From: Gracilariopsis chorda
Lineage: Eukaryota > Rhodophyta > Florideophyceae > Gracilariales > Gracilariaceae
DNA: 57,622 nucleotides
Reading direction: 5' to 3'
Assembly: GCA_003194525.1 (NCBI GenBank)
Contig: NBIV01000353.1
Coordinates: 1 to 57,622, forward strand
The position numbers and the translations under genes were made by a program. Below the pieces are notes generated by a model. That model was not told the DNA's origin. It made no database searches and worked only from the letters and a program-made list of their open reading frames with translations. Position 1 is the stretch's first letter. Each line of letters starts with the position of its first letter. Below, piece by piece: positions 21,197 through 32,400 of this stretch.

Positions 21197-22687
21197 CCCT
21201 TTCCAATGTTCACATTCCCCTTCAAACCTGTAAAGCCTGGACCTATGTCGACAAAGTTTGAAATAAAAAGTGCACGCATCGTACATTACCAATCTAAAAC
21301 CCCTAACAAACCGGAAACCCGTTAAATAAAACCCCAACTCTCGCGAAACCCACAACGCGCAGGATACCAAAACGAATACCAGTACTCTTGGTCTGTACCA
21401 TCATGTCTTGGCTCAGGCATTGACCCCTAACACAGGTTTTTGAAAATCCCTACTTCTACAAGCCTAAACTGCGTTAAGTTCGTTTCCCACAAAACAAACT
21501 TATTCATTCATTCCTACGTGACCCTTTTGCTTAGGATGAAACACAACACGAACTTGTGTTCGACACGGCACACATTCATGTACAGACAGACCCAAACACT
21601 TTTTATTGTTGCCCGCAGTTCGTAAAGTAGAGTACAAGTCATCGCATGCCATTTACCCGCCCAATACTGGCTTTAAAACCCCTACATACTCACGTCAGCA
21701 GTGATTTGGCCAAGCCACACAAAAACCCTGCGTGCTTGTTATGCTTATTACACGTCAGTAGAAGAAGAGTATCTTTAATACTTTTTCAGTTCGTTCATTT
21801 CACAATTGAAATGAACGCTCATGACTGAAACCCATTTCGTTGTGTTTACTTCGTGCTACCTTACCGCCGTATACTCGCTAAAGGGAATCCATGCTCCACA
21901 ACGCCCCTAGAACTGGATTTCTTTTGTTTTGAAGCGGGGTGTTGCTTCAACTTTGCATAAAAGCCCTTGGAACTCATTGGCTCCGTACCTGTTCCCTCTC
22001 TCTTACAGCTTTGATTGTTTAGAGTAACTACTCGCTATTCTCAAAACGTTTTTATTACGACAACAGAACCTTTTGTAGAGCCGAACAACGTTGCGTCGTG
22101 GTCTTTTTGACATATGAAGCACTTTCCCAAAAGCCCTGAAAACCCCTTATACTATCCCTAACATGGCCATACATCTTTTTAAACGTATTACATAAGATAA
22201 CTTTTTTATCTTTGAATACACATGTTGCGATTTGCGGCTTTCATACATTCATTTCTTACATAACAACACTGGCTTTTTAAACATGACTACATAACTTTGG
22301 TTGCTATGAATTTGTGTTCACATGTGCCTTTTTTTACAAACGGTGAAAGTATTGGGGGGAAACCCCGATGTGTAACTATGAGGTTTTAAAAAACCTCTCA
22401 TGAAACCCCTAGAAAAATCATTAAAGCATGCAGCCCCGTAAACCTGAGAGATGGGATTTACAACCCCCCTCCCAAAACCCCTAACATTCTAATCGCGGTT
22501 TAGGCTCGAATCCATATCCTACATATAATATAAAATGTTAGTACAGCAATTTCTGTCGTCAAACTTCTAAACAAACTTTAAGTAAGTAGAAACATACACC
22601 GACTCTTTTGTTAAAACCTTCACTTGTAATGCAAGATTCGTACTACCTACACTCCAAAAACTACAACAGCTATAACAACAAAACCAA
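21197..22687. other. Noncoding spacer rich in AAAACCCCT motifs
   Basis: No gene found. Plus-strand AAAACCCCT-type motifs recur (near 21297, 21666, 22139, 22403, 22473). A perfect 11-bp hairpin with a CAAT loop lies at 21792-21817 (arms CGTTCATTTCA and TGAAATGAACG); its role is unknown. Confidence 0.4.
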
Positions 22688-23608
22688 ATGGTTGGCCTTC
22701 TCAGATTCATCAAAATCGTTTTCCGAAGTTTTACACAGCGAAAGCGCATGAAACCGGCGGTAATTATTGGAAGGGGCAGAATTGGCTCTCTTTTCAATAT
22801 CAAGACTGCGTTTACGGGCTGGCGTTGGATTCTCAATTTCTTTTTTAAGCGAGATGTAGTGCTTGGCCGACACGACTTTATCCCAGAGTCATACACCGGT
22901 CCCATTTTTTGCTGTGTACGAGCAGATGTTATCGCCACCAGAATTAACGCGTGCCCGCAATCCAAACGTGAAGATCTCATCTTCATGCAAAACGGCCATA
23001 TCGCACCTATTCTGGAAAGAACTGGTGTGCTCTCTTCTTGCACCAGGGCTGTGCTTTATATTGGTGTTCCAGCCGTACACGAGCTTCCTACCGACGGTGT
23101 TACCGATAAAGACCCTCAGGGACTCACGGTGGTCTTCGGAAAATGGGCTCAACAAGTTAAAAACCGCCTGTCGTATCACAATCTGTCCTGTAACATTGTG
23201 GACAGTGAACATTTTGAAAAGTCGTACTACGAGAAGATCACCTGGCTCTCTACTTTCAACCTAATCGGAATGTACTACGGCGGCCTACTCATGAGTATGG
23301 TTGCGAATGACAAAGCAGACGAAGCCAAGAAAATGATGCACGAGCTTTTTGGGGTCGTCCAGCAGCGCACTTCCATTTCTTTCGACGTGAAAGACTCCGT
23401 AGAAAGACTTCTCTCGTACAGTCGGACGCTAACCACCTTCCCAACCTCTTTTTCGGAGTACGAATCAAGGAACGCTTTCTTCTACGAGCATTCCAAACGG
23501 ATAATGGCACGAGGCGAGACAGAACCCTCACCAACGCACTCTTTTTACCTTCAAGCGTTATTCCAACAACAACATTTAAAGAAGCCGATCCCACCGGCAA
23601 ACCTCTGA
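22688..23608 (+). CDS. Ketopantoate reductase-like NAD(P)-dependent oxidoreductase
   Basis: An intact 306-residue frame. A dinucleotide-binding start (PAVIIGRGRIGSLF, GxGxxG type) follows a short basic, hydrophobic N-terminus. Next come PIFCCVRADVIATRI and DLIFMQNG, which match the conserved strand and QNG region of the PanE/ApbA family. A C-terminal helical half starts near YEKITWLSTFNLIG. Authentic ketopantoate reductases convert ketopantoate to pantoate for vitamin B5 and CoA synthesis, but many relatives have other substrates. ATG 22688 may begin an organelle-targeting peptide; ATG 22748 is the alternative start at the Rossmann strand. It converges with the ParB/oxygenase gene about 110 bp away and is one of few undamaged genes here, so it may be cargo or a resident host gene. 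Confidence 0.62.
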   Translation: MVGLLRFIKIVFRSFTQRKRMKPAVIIGRGRIGSLFNIKTAFTGWRWILNFFFKRDVVLGRHDFIPESYTGPIFCCVRADVIATRINACPQSKREDLIFMQNGHIAPILERTGVLSSCTRAVLYIGVPAVHELPTDGVTDKDPQGLTVVFGKWAQQVKNRLSYHNLSCNIVDSEHFEKSYYEKITWLSTFNLIGMYYGGLLMSMVANDKADEAKKMMHELFGVVQQRTSISFDVKDSVERLLSYSRTLTTFPTSFSEYESRNAFFYEHSKRIMARGETEPSPTHSFYLQALFQQQHLKKPIPPANL

Positions 23609-23718
23609 ATCTGTTACAGAGTTTCCCACGCTCCTAAACTCATCGCATTATCCGTTCTCATTTTTGAAAACTCAGTTGAACATAGAACAGCAGAATGCAC
23701 AACTAAAACTTAAAACTA

Positions 23719-26700
23719 TCATCTTTCGCCAGTGTCTATGTTCTCCCCTAAGGCCTCACTTAACTCCCTTTCAACCGCACTAACCGGATCGTCCTCAAGC
23801 ACAACAACCTCTTTATCTAAATCTCCTAAAACCAGGTCTTCTTCTTCTCCATCTCCAACAACACCAGTGTCATCGCCTGCACCATACAACCGGGTATCCT
23901 CCTCCACAAACTGGGGCTTGAAACCATTCTCACGATGTACGGCATCTGGAAGATCGTACCCTTCAGGGACTATGTACATGTGATAGCGGAAATTCACGCC
24001 GTCCATATTGCTGTCTGCTCCCCCGGCCCCTGCGTGGAAAACATCACCATGCCCGACGAATATGGAGAAAGGTGGAACTAACACCTTCGTAACCACCATC
24101 CCTTTCGACACATTTCGCAAACGTTTCCAGTCGGTCACTACGATTTTGTGACTTCCTTCACATACCCAGATTGGAAACGAGTACTCCCCGGCAATCATCA
24201 TGAAATATCCGGGATTTGCTCCTTCCGCCTTCTCTTCTACAGACAGGGCCCGAAAGTCTGTGTGCAGAGTCTGCCGCATGCACTGTCGAGTAGTAGCTAA
24301 CACCCGTCCACGAGTTTTGGGGGCGTACGTTTTCCTGGTTTCCGCTCTTCGATTGTTGCCCACGCGCAACGCTGTCATAACTTGACCCAGACAGGCGTCC
24401 ATCATTGCCCTCCGCTTCACTACCCAGTGTGTACTGGGGTCTTCTTCCAAAGCGTCCACAATACCAGCGCGGGTGGTAGTGAATCGACCGTCCCCCTTCG
24501 CTCCTTGTTCTATATCACGCTCTGCATGTCCACTGTTGATTATCCAGGTCCACCTCTTTCGATTCTCCTCACGGCGGAGATCCGCTTGCTCCGTTTAGTT
24601 TTGGCGGAAGAAAGCCAATACAGATTCCGCACTATCCACATCCTCACTGGGGTTTGGGAGCACTTCAAACTTCCTGTCAATAGTAAACCCGGGTAGAATA
24701 CAGAACCCCTTTTCGTTCAGTTCTGCACGCTTCTCCCCAAAGTATTCCAAAGCCAGATAGTCCACCTTCTTCGCATCCAAGTACAATCGATCGTAAGAAC
24801 TCAAGTTGTCCGTAGAAAGTCCAGCCGCTATAGCCATTTCACTAATGAAATCACCTCCAAGTATATTCCCCTTCATCAGCCCTGACTGTTCGTGGCCAAG
24901 CATCGCGGCGTGGTAAAACAACGTGTGATGAATGTAATTGAGGTCACCTGGACTCAGAGTTTCCGCCCGATGTCCAGGTGGAAGGTGAATACATTGCAAC
25001 CACGCTCCAACATTCTGAATAGGGTTCTCTGCTTGTGGCCAAACACTGGGCAACATAATGCTGTAGACGCACCACTCTGGAAGTGGGTTCTCAGTATTGA
25101 ACGGCTCACTTCGACTTAGAGTAGACGGCCATGCTGTCGGCAGTTCGTCATCGAATCCTTGCGCCGACTGTTCATTTGTTCCTGTCTCGTCCTCGAATTC
25201 AACCGATTCGTCTTCCGAATCCAAGTCCATATCGATTTCTTCAAACCCTTTCCGGAGCAGCTGGAGCAAGTCATTGTCCTTGAAGAAGTTGAAAAACAAC
25301 GTCAGGCTCATACGTTCGCAGACGTTGAACTGTTGCAGCAGTCAATATCGCTCCACCTTTCTTCCTCCGTATGTTTCTTCTCTCCGTCCTGCGTCCCGAC
25401 TCTGAACTAGCCGCACCCGCCGACGAAGAACGACTGGATTTCCGCCTAGTGCTCCAACGTGCAGCACTTGATTGATCAGAACCAACTGCAGGTGTTCCAC
25501 TCTCAGCACTGAAGGCAACACTAGCGGGCGGTGTAGATGGTTTGGATCCCCCCTGGCTTTCAGGCACACTGCCGGTTGTACCCAACCTAGAAGTCCCGGT
25601 ATTAACAACCGACGTCACTGGCTCCCCGATAGCATCTGGCTGCGAAACGGAAGCCTTTTGCACGTCCGGCTCCACACGAAGCTCTGGAATCCAGTTCTCC
25701 AACTTCCCCTTGAACAACGCCACAGCTCTTATTATGACGGAGCCCTGATTGCGAGGATTGGGAACTTTCCTAAAATGGTTCACCTGTTCTACAGCAAAGT
25801 CCCGAACTGTTGTCTCACCAGACACAGAGGCAGACATCCGAAACGACTGAGCTAAGAACGACTCCATTTCAACCTCAACCCCAAGTGCCATTCGCTTCAT
25901 CTCTTCCAGGAATTGTAAAAACCCTGCTGTAGAAGTACGATCGTACCATTTCGAACCCACCTCGGATAGAGGGGCCCTTGGGACCGACGTAGAACATCAA
26001 GCAGTTCATCGCAAAAGTAAACTCCAGCGGTTCCATCCTTAACAGCTTGTCGGAGGACATATGCGTGATACCCACATTCGAATATTGCGCACCAAACCGC
26101 TCGGAAACATCCACCAACATAGGATTGTTAGCAAGCTGGAGCGCAATTTCTGATATGCGACGCAGCTGTCTTTCTTCAATCTTCTTGGTTACTGCAGAGT
26201 TTTGAAGGGCTCCAATTACCATCCCAACAGTCAGTTCACCAACAACCACGCCGAAGACCACATAAAGAGAGTTAATGATACTCACTACTGAGTGAATACG
26301 GTCCGAAAACCGCATTCTCAGTACAGACGATGCGGTATCATTCAGAAGAACTCCAATTTCCACAATCTCATGCGACGTCAGGTCCTTCCCGTCCGGTCTC
26401 GACCAGCTGAGAACTCGAAGCGATTTCAGCACCGCATACCACCTTCTTTCCTTGATCTTCCTCCTGAACATGGCAAGTCGACGATGTCGTCCATCGACGA
26501 GGTCTGGAGATACAATTATCCGCCCATTCTGAACACACGCTTCCAAAGGTCGCCCGTTCATCCGAATGGTTACACTCATCAACCCCGCCGACTCCAACAA
26601 ACCCTTTCGCTCGAGCTCATTGTCCAGGCTCTGGACATGCTTCTCTTCAATTCCACGAGGACTGTGTTCTGGTAGTCGTACTAAATCCAGATCCAAAACG

Positions 26701-27649
26701 AGTATCTGGGCTTGGTAGTCCTGCAGACGAATGGTGTCCTTCGAAAACTGTGTGTCCACCTGAAGAGGTTCAACCACATCGTCCTCACTATACAGCGTCC
26801 TATCATTAGACTGACCCAGAACTTCAGACGCGATCTGAACTTCATCCGAGTCACTACCCAAATCGTGGGCTAACTTCACACTCCCCCTACCTTCCTCTGC
26901 AACAGACTCAGGAACAGAAATGGGTGTATCATCTTCAGATACAGCACCTGCATCTTCCGTAGACTTCCCACCCTGACCAGTACCCACGCCCGATAAAGAG
27001 ACGGACGCCTGGCTCTTGTGAGGCGCCACCTTCTTAGCGGATACAACCCCGTCCCCTAATGGTGTTCGAACGCTTGATGTGTTCTTGACACTAGCCCTCG
27101 TGGGGGTAGGTGAGGGATAGAACCGTAGCCATCCATCCTCCGTTCGCTTGGCGTTGTAGCTTCTGAGCCGGGCAGCGGAACGGTTTTCGACAGACGTGTG
27201 TTGCACGATACGGTAGGTAGCCGTCGGCTTCGGGGGGACTGTGTCGTCGACCGAGTTCCTCGGGCAATCGCTGTACAGCGCTCCTGACTTCGGCTGCTTG
27301 TACCAGACGCCCCTGTTGAACGAGGAGAAGGTCGAGGGAATCCTCGGGGGCGCATTAGCTTCAGGTCCCAAGCATACATTCCATAAAACGTCATCCTGGA
27401 TAAATGCTTCGGAGGGGGTTCGGTTCCTTTAAACGGGTATGGATAGGCCTCCATGTTGTTTTCTATTATGGTGATTTTGCTCACCACAACCAGATCCTCT
27501 CCGGGTTTTGCACACGCAGACAATGGATGTCCGTGGAGAGTGCGGCGAAACTCCCCTTCGGCCTCAAACACTGTAGCGATCCCAACGACATCCCCGTTCG
27601 CCAGAAGCAGAGAAACCGACGCCCCTGGTACGATTGCTGATGACGACAT
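23719..27649 (-). pseudogene. Large ParB-like plus 2OG-Fe(II) oxygenase protein, broken
   Basis: A gene of about 1,310 codons from ATG 27649. A ParB-like domain (about 26700-26445) carries VDGRHRRLAM, resembling the GxRR box of ParB/Srx-fold proteins. Ser/Thr/Glu-rich linkers follow. The C-terminus (24460-23950) has LHTDF (HxD), GHGDVFHAG (distal His) and NFRYHMYIVP (2OG-binding Arg), the order of 2OG-Fe(II) dioxygenases such as phytanoyl-CoA hydroxylase or TET/JBP. Lesions are one-base shifts near the G5 run 27414-27418, the G4 run 25971-25974 and 25271-25311, plus TAA 24595-24597. Readable protein continues across each lesion. ParB folds bind DNA or hydrolyse nucleotides; 2OG enzymes oxidise bases, proteins or small molecules. 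The pairing suggests DNA binding or modification, which is inference. Confidence 0.68.
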
Positions 27650-27971
27650 GCTCGTGTGTGGATTTATTCCAGAACGGAAACGCTTGAGGATAGGCGCAGA
27701 CGTATGGCGGAATGTTTCGAGCGATGAAACGATAACGCGTAGCGTGCTTAGAACACGCTTTACTAACCCTTAAGCGGTAGCGGATGGAATCACGCAAACC
27801 CCTGAATCAACAGCCCACGACGGCACAGTACAACAGTCGCAACCATTCCCTCCCTTACTTTACGAGACCCTTCTCGGAAGGGGCGCCAACCGCACTATTT
27901 TATCATTTCGAATACGGGCTATTTTCAATACCCCCATTTTTCGAATTTTTGGGACACTTTCCCATAATGGT

Positions 27972-29348
27972 GTGTCGAGCGACAGGCCCGGTCGTGCACG
28001 ACAGGAATGAGTTCCTGTCGTGCATGGCCAAGCCTGTCGCTCAACACAATATCCCCCAACAATAAACTCAAAACAAGGGGCCGACGGCGCTAGGCGCAGG
28101 CACACACGTGTCGGGTAACGGCCAACTCCTACACGTATGTGCATGCGCCACGCCCCATGCGCATCAACATAAATATTTTTCAAATATTTCGGCCAGCCGG
28201 GTGTGTCGAGCGACAGGCCCGGTTGTGCACGACAGGAATGAGTTCCTGTCGTGCACAACCGGGCCTGTCGCTCGACACACCCCCCACCTTACTTAAAGCA
28301 AAAATAAAGGCGCGGGCAACGGCGCTTGACACAAACCCACACGTGTCAGTTTGCATACAACTCTGACACGTATCTATATGCGCCATGATGCATGCGCTTT
28401 CCCTGAAAAAATTATTTCAATTTTTTGGGCCGCCAAGTTTGTCGAGCAACACGCCCGGTCGTGCACGACAGGAATGAGTTCCTGTCGTGCACAACCGGGC
28501 CTGTCGCTCGACACACCCTCCCTCAAAAAATTATGTCAAAACAAGGGCATGACCAACACCGCTTGGCGCAGGCACCCACGTGTGATAGTACTGACACCAC
28601 TGACACGTATTTGCAACGCCATGCCCCTTGCACACTCTTTCAAAAAATATTTCCAAATTATTTGGCCACCAGCTGTGTCGAGCGACACGCACGGTCATGC
28701 ACGACAGGAACGAGTTCCTGTGGTACACGGCTGGGCCTGTCGCTCGACACAATCCCCCACGTAAGTAATGCAAAAATTAAGGCGCGGGCTACGGCGCTTC
28801 ACACAAACCTACACTTGCTACTCTACGTACAACACAGACACGTATGTTCGCATTCCCTCAAATACTATTTCTTTTTTTTTGGGCCCCCAGCTGTGTCGAA
28901 CGACACACCAAGTCGTGCACGACTGGGCGTGTTGCTCGACACACACAACCCCCCCCCCCCCCCCCCCCCCCCGAAGTGAATGCAAATATGAAGGCGCGGG
29001 CAAGAGCACTTGGCACAGTCCCACGCGTATTAATATACGTACAACTATGATACGTATGTACATGTGCCACGCCTTTTGCACACTATTCTCATTTCATTGA
29101 TATGTTTTGGGATCCGATTTGTGTTCAGCGACACAGCCTCTCGTGCACGACAGGAAGTCGTTCCTGCCAAGCACGCACGGGGCTGTCGCTCGACACAACC
29201 CGTGCTATCCATGTTCTAAAATATAGTATAAAAATTGGGAGAGTTTCGAGGTTTTAAAACGTATATGGCGTATAGTATTTGTATTACAGCGGTCGTGCAC
29301 GGCAGGAACTGGTTCCTGTCCGCCGAGAACCGAGCTGTCGCTCGACAC
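27972..29348. repeat. Seven-unit tandem array of long palindromes
   Basis: Seven palindromes lie at 27972-28047, 28201-28280, 28437-28516, 28675-28750, 28893-28943, 29121-29196 and about 29279-29348. Spacing is about 230 bp, with the last interval shorter. Each starts GTGTCGAGCGACAGG or a variant, is centred on GCACGACAGGAATGAGTTCC or a variant, and ends with the inverse CGCTCGACAC. The spacers between units are also related: CACGTGT...ACACGTAT followed by an AT-rich box and TTGGGCC. It is thus a satellite of about 230 bp with a cruciform-capable core. The fifth unit lacks the central AGGAATGAGTTCCT and a C24 run follows it. The array fills the gap between two divergent large genes, one encoding a ParB-like protein. 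Confidence 0.93.
28201..28280. repeat. Perfect 38-bp-arm palindrome, best unit of the array
   Basis: The left arm 28201-28238 and right arm 28243-28280 are exact reverse complements around a TGAG loop. Exactness over 76 paired bases, while sister units have drifted, implies recent homogenisation or selection. Confidence 0.95.
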
Positions 29349-29499
29349 TACAAAGCAACCCCTTACGCCAACACCCGTTCGTTTTGAATCACCTGCATTT
29401 CAAGGTATACCCTTTTATACCAGCTTTAGTCTCATCTCCGACAAGAACGACGCATTCTCTGCTACCTCCTCCGTCGATTCGATCTAAAAACCCGTCAAC

Positions 29500-32400
29500 A
29501 TGCCACAATATGCAAGCACAGTGTACGCATTTTTGGAGTTACGTGACAACTATGCCACTGAACGTACACCGGAAGACCACCCAAGGGACGTGAAATACAA
29601 GATCATTGTCGAGTTGGCTATAGCAACACGCGGTTCGTCAGCGTCTGCCATGGAGTTATGCAAACAGGCAATTGGTTCCTCCGATATGTCAACGTTTAGA
29701 GACGTGGAGGTACTAAATGCCTTAACTAACACGCACTCGCCCAAGCACAACGCTTTGCAACAGGCCTTTCAAATCGCACGGTCCCTAGATCAGATGGATA
29801 ATGAAGAGGATGTTCGTGTCAAGGACTACTACCGCTTATGCCAGGCGCAAAGGTTTCCTTTCACTATACGGTATTTACTTGCCGATATCGTTAGGTCTTG
29901 TGTGGATGGAATGAGTCTCAGAAGAAAAGGGAGGGACGAAGTCACTACCGAAAGAGCGACACGCTTTCAGGTTCTTCTATATCTGAGCATGTACGTTCTG
30001 TTAACTCAGCGATTGAAGGCTCTCTCGAAGAAGCGAAAACGCTCTGGTTCCACCGACGACCTAACACAACCTCAGGCAGTCCCTTTAAAGAATTTCGGGG
30101 ATCAGAACTGCAATCGAATTGCATATGGCGTGCAACAGGTTGTTCGTTCTTGGGACAACTTCGCCACATATCTTGGTTTCCACAACACCGAATCGATGCT
30201 AAGCGCGTATCTATCCTTTAACGGTTCATCTTCACTTTTCAAACCTCTAAAGACTCGCATTAGAGGGTTCGTACCGCTCAGACAGTCTTTCTCTCTCATC
30301 GGAGATATAACCCCCAGAACGACATCATCGGGGGTTGATAGCCACGCCTACGCACTTCTGCAAGATGCTGACGAGGGACTTAGAGCTCTGGCAGAAGAAT
30401 TCCTCAATGACATTGTCACGGTCATCTCTCACCCACGCCTGTACGAAAAAGGAGTTGAACAATGGTTACTACTATTGGAGTTCCTCCCAGACGTGAAGCG
30501 GGCTCAACTGGACCCACAGCATACCCGACATCGTTCGTATCCACAACGATTCGACCGCCTAAGTTAGAATCTTTGGGCTCCAATCCGAACAGCTAGCGCC
30601 CAGGTACCTCCTACCTCTAGTGGTGAAGGACAAACCTCAACTGTTCACACGTTGGAAGTCATTGACTTGGTCACCAGTCCCAACAATGAACTGGAGCCAG
30701 ACACGCCTTCTGAGCAACCTCTAAGACCACAAGACGCAGACAGCGAGGCTGCTTCAAACGTTCAGCCAACGACTTACCTCCCTTACGACGTGGAAGGTAC
30801 TGGTGTATTTCTGCCAGACGAAGACGTCAGTGGTACGGTTTGGAAGGCAATGGAGATAATGGAGCAGGAGATAATGAAACACTATGCCATGTACTCTACT
30901 CCCTACGACGAACTCCCTCCAGTCCACAATACTCTCCGCTCCACAGATTCCGTCCCATATGAAGATGCCCAGTTCGCTTTGTTGGATGCTCCAACGTTCG
31001 TTTGCGCTGCGGCGGACAGAAGGAACAGTGAGTACGACGCCTTAACCGTGGCTGAAATGAAGGGCGTTGTGAATAATGTCGCTAACGTTCTGTAGTGCAC
31101 GCCCTTCTCAAGGGGGGGGAATTCCAGGCACTGGTTCATAATATCCGATACATCGGGGATGGCACTTACTACACTGTTATGAACAGGAGCAATGCGGCGA
31201 CAGTGGGTATACACGTGGTGCACGGCATAGCCGGAATGCGCCGTGGCAACGGCTCGCTCACGTGTCACACGGGTGGTGGTACTGTAGTGGATACATGGTT
31301 AGAAATATTCTATTTATTTATTTATTTATTTAGTTATTACTGGGTAGTCTACTGTACTTAGTGCAGCGGCAACCGCCGCTGCACCTCAGTAAACTTCCCC
31401 AACAAGGGTGTTCCTGCTTAGAATCTTCCCGAAGAAGGGTGTCTAACCAAGGACTTGGCTCCGAACATTCACGCCTTCGGCGGTACTCGACTCCACCACG
31501 GAGAGGTATCCCGTTGCATACGGTTTGTTCAACCCCCTTGCTCGCTTAACAGAACCCATTTCTGGGATACCAGTCTACTCACAGTTGTGGCTTCGCCGTG
31601 TATACGGTTTCACCCGGCCCTGCCGATATCCATCGAGTCCCTCTTGTGACTCGCTTCCTTTTCCCTCACTTCCCTATTCCTTTTCCTTTTCCTTTTCCCC
31701 TTTTTGGGTAGCCCCCGCTATCCGCGGCTCACACCGACTCATTGTCGTGTGCGCCACCGTTTGGACTCGTGCCTCCTACTTGGAGCAATACACCGTGTGG
31801 ACGGAGCTTCTCTGGTTTGCCAGCTACCCCTTCCTACGCAAGTCGTGAAGGCTGACCTCGGCTTACAAACGACCTAGTCGTGTCATCCCTGGAAGGGCTC
31901 TGCTACTGCGTTCACCTCGTGAGAGGAAGATCCCGAACGTCTTCGTGGTGTTCTCCCGTCGCCGGGCATTGCACCATACGTTCCCCGTGAAGGAGGCCAT
32001 TTCGTTCTATTCTGTTCCGTTGAACTGTTCCTCAGTTGGCGGAAAATGTTCCAAAACGCAACTTTGAAGGATGAGGACGGCAACGATGGACCAGTTTTTA
32101 AGGTGGATGCTTGCCCACTTCACTTCATCCGAGGGTCGGGTAACATCACAGCCGCACCTGGAAGAGCATCTGAAGAACTAATGACAATTGTGGAATACGC
32201 CGTTCACGGGGTAAAGGTTGGTGCTTCCCGAGAACAGGAACAATCTCAGGTGAACTACATGAACTTCAACCACGTATCCTCCACGGTTGCTGTTTATAAA
32301 ACGTTATAGATAACGTACCGACCTTGGACGTCAATGGGACTCTCATGTGGTCTAAATTGAACCCGAGTGGCCAATTGATGCGTGAAAGGGTTCGCGCTGA

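Larger units (their letters stand above)
27650..29499. promoter_or_regulatory. Divergent intergenic control region, possible origin or centromere-like site
   Basis: The start codons of the ParB/oxygenase gene (27649, -) and the methyltransferase/SET gene (29500, +) face away from each other across 1.85 kb, so both promoters must lie here. Most of it is the palindrome array. No TATA box was assigned with confidence. Arrays of inverted repeats beside a ParB gene act as partition sites or origins in plasmids and phages; the extension to this eukaryotic locus is inference. Confidence 0.4.

Noticed and set aside
24595..25311. Separate gene starting at ATG 25311
   Set aside because: Its sequence continues the reading of the upstream frame after a small shift, so I treat it as part of the 27649-23719 gene; an independent gene is less likely.
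27240..27420. Very short introns explaining the frame changes of the ParB/oxygenase gene
   Set aside because: No GT-AG pair of plausible length restores the frames; a one-base change in a homopolymer does so with uninterrupted protein-like sequence.
28425..28979. Plus-strand frame of 184 codons through the palindrome array
   Set aside because: It exists because the 230-bp repeat happens to lack stops in one frame; the protein is repeat-derived and ends in a Pro run from the C24 tract.
27972..29348. CRISPR array
   Set aside because: Units are long palindromes with spacers that are related to each other, and the context is eukaryotic; there are no unique spacers or cas genes.
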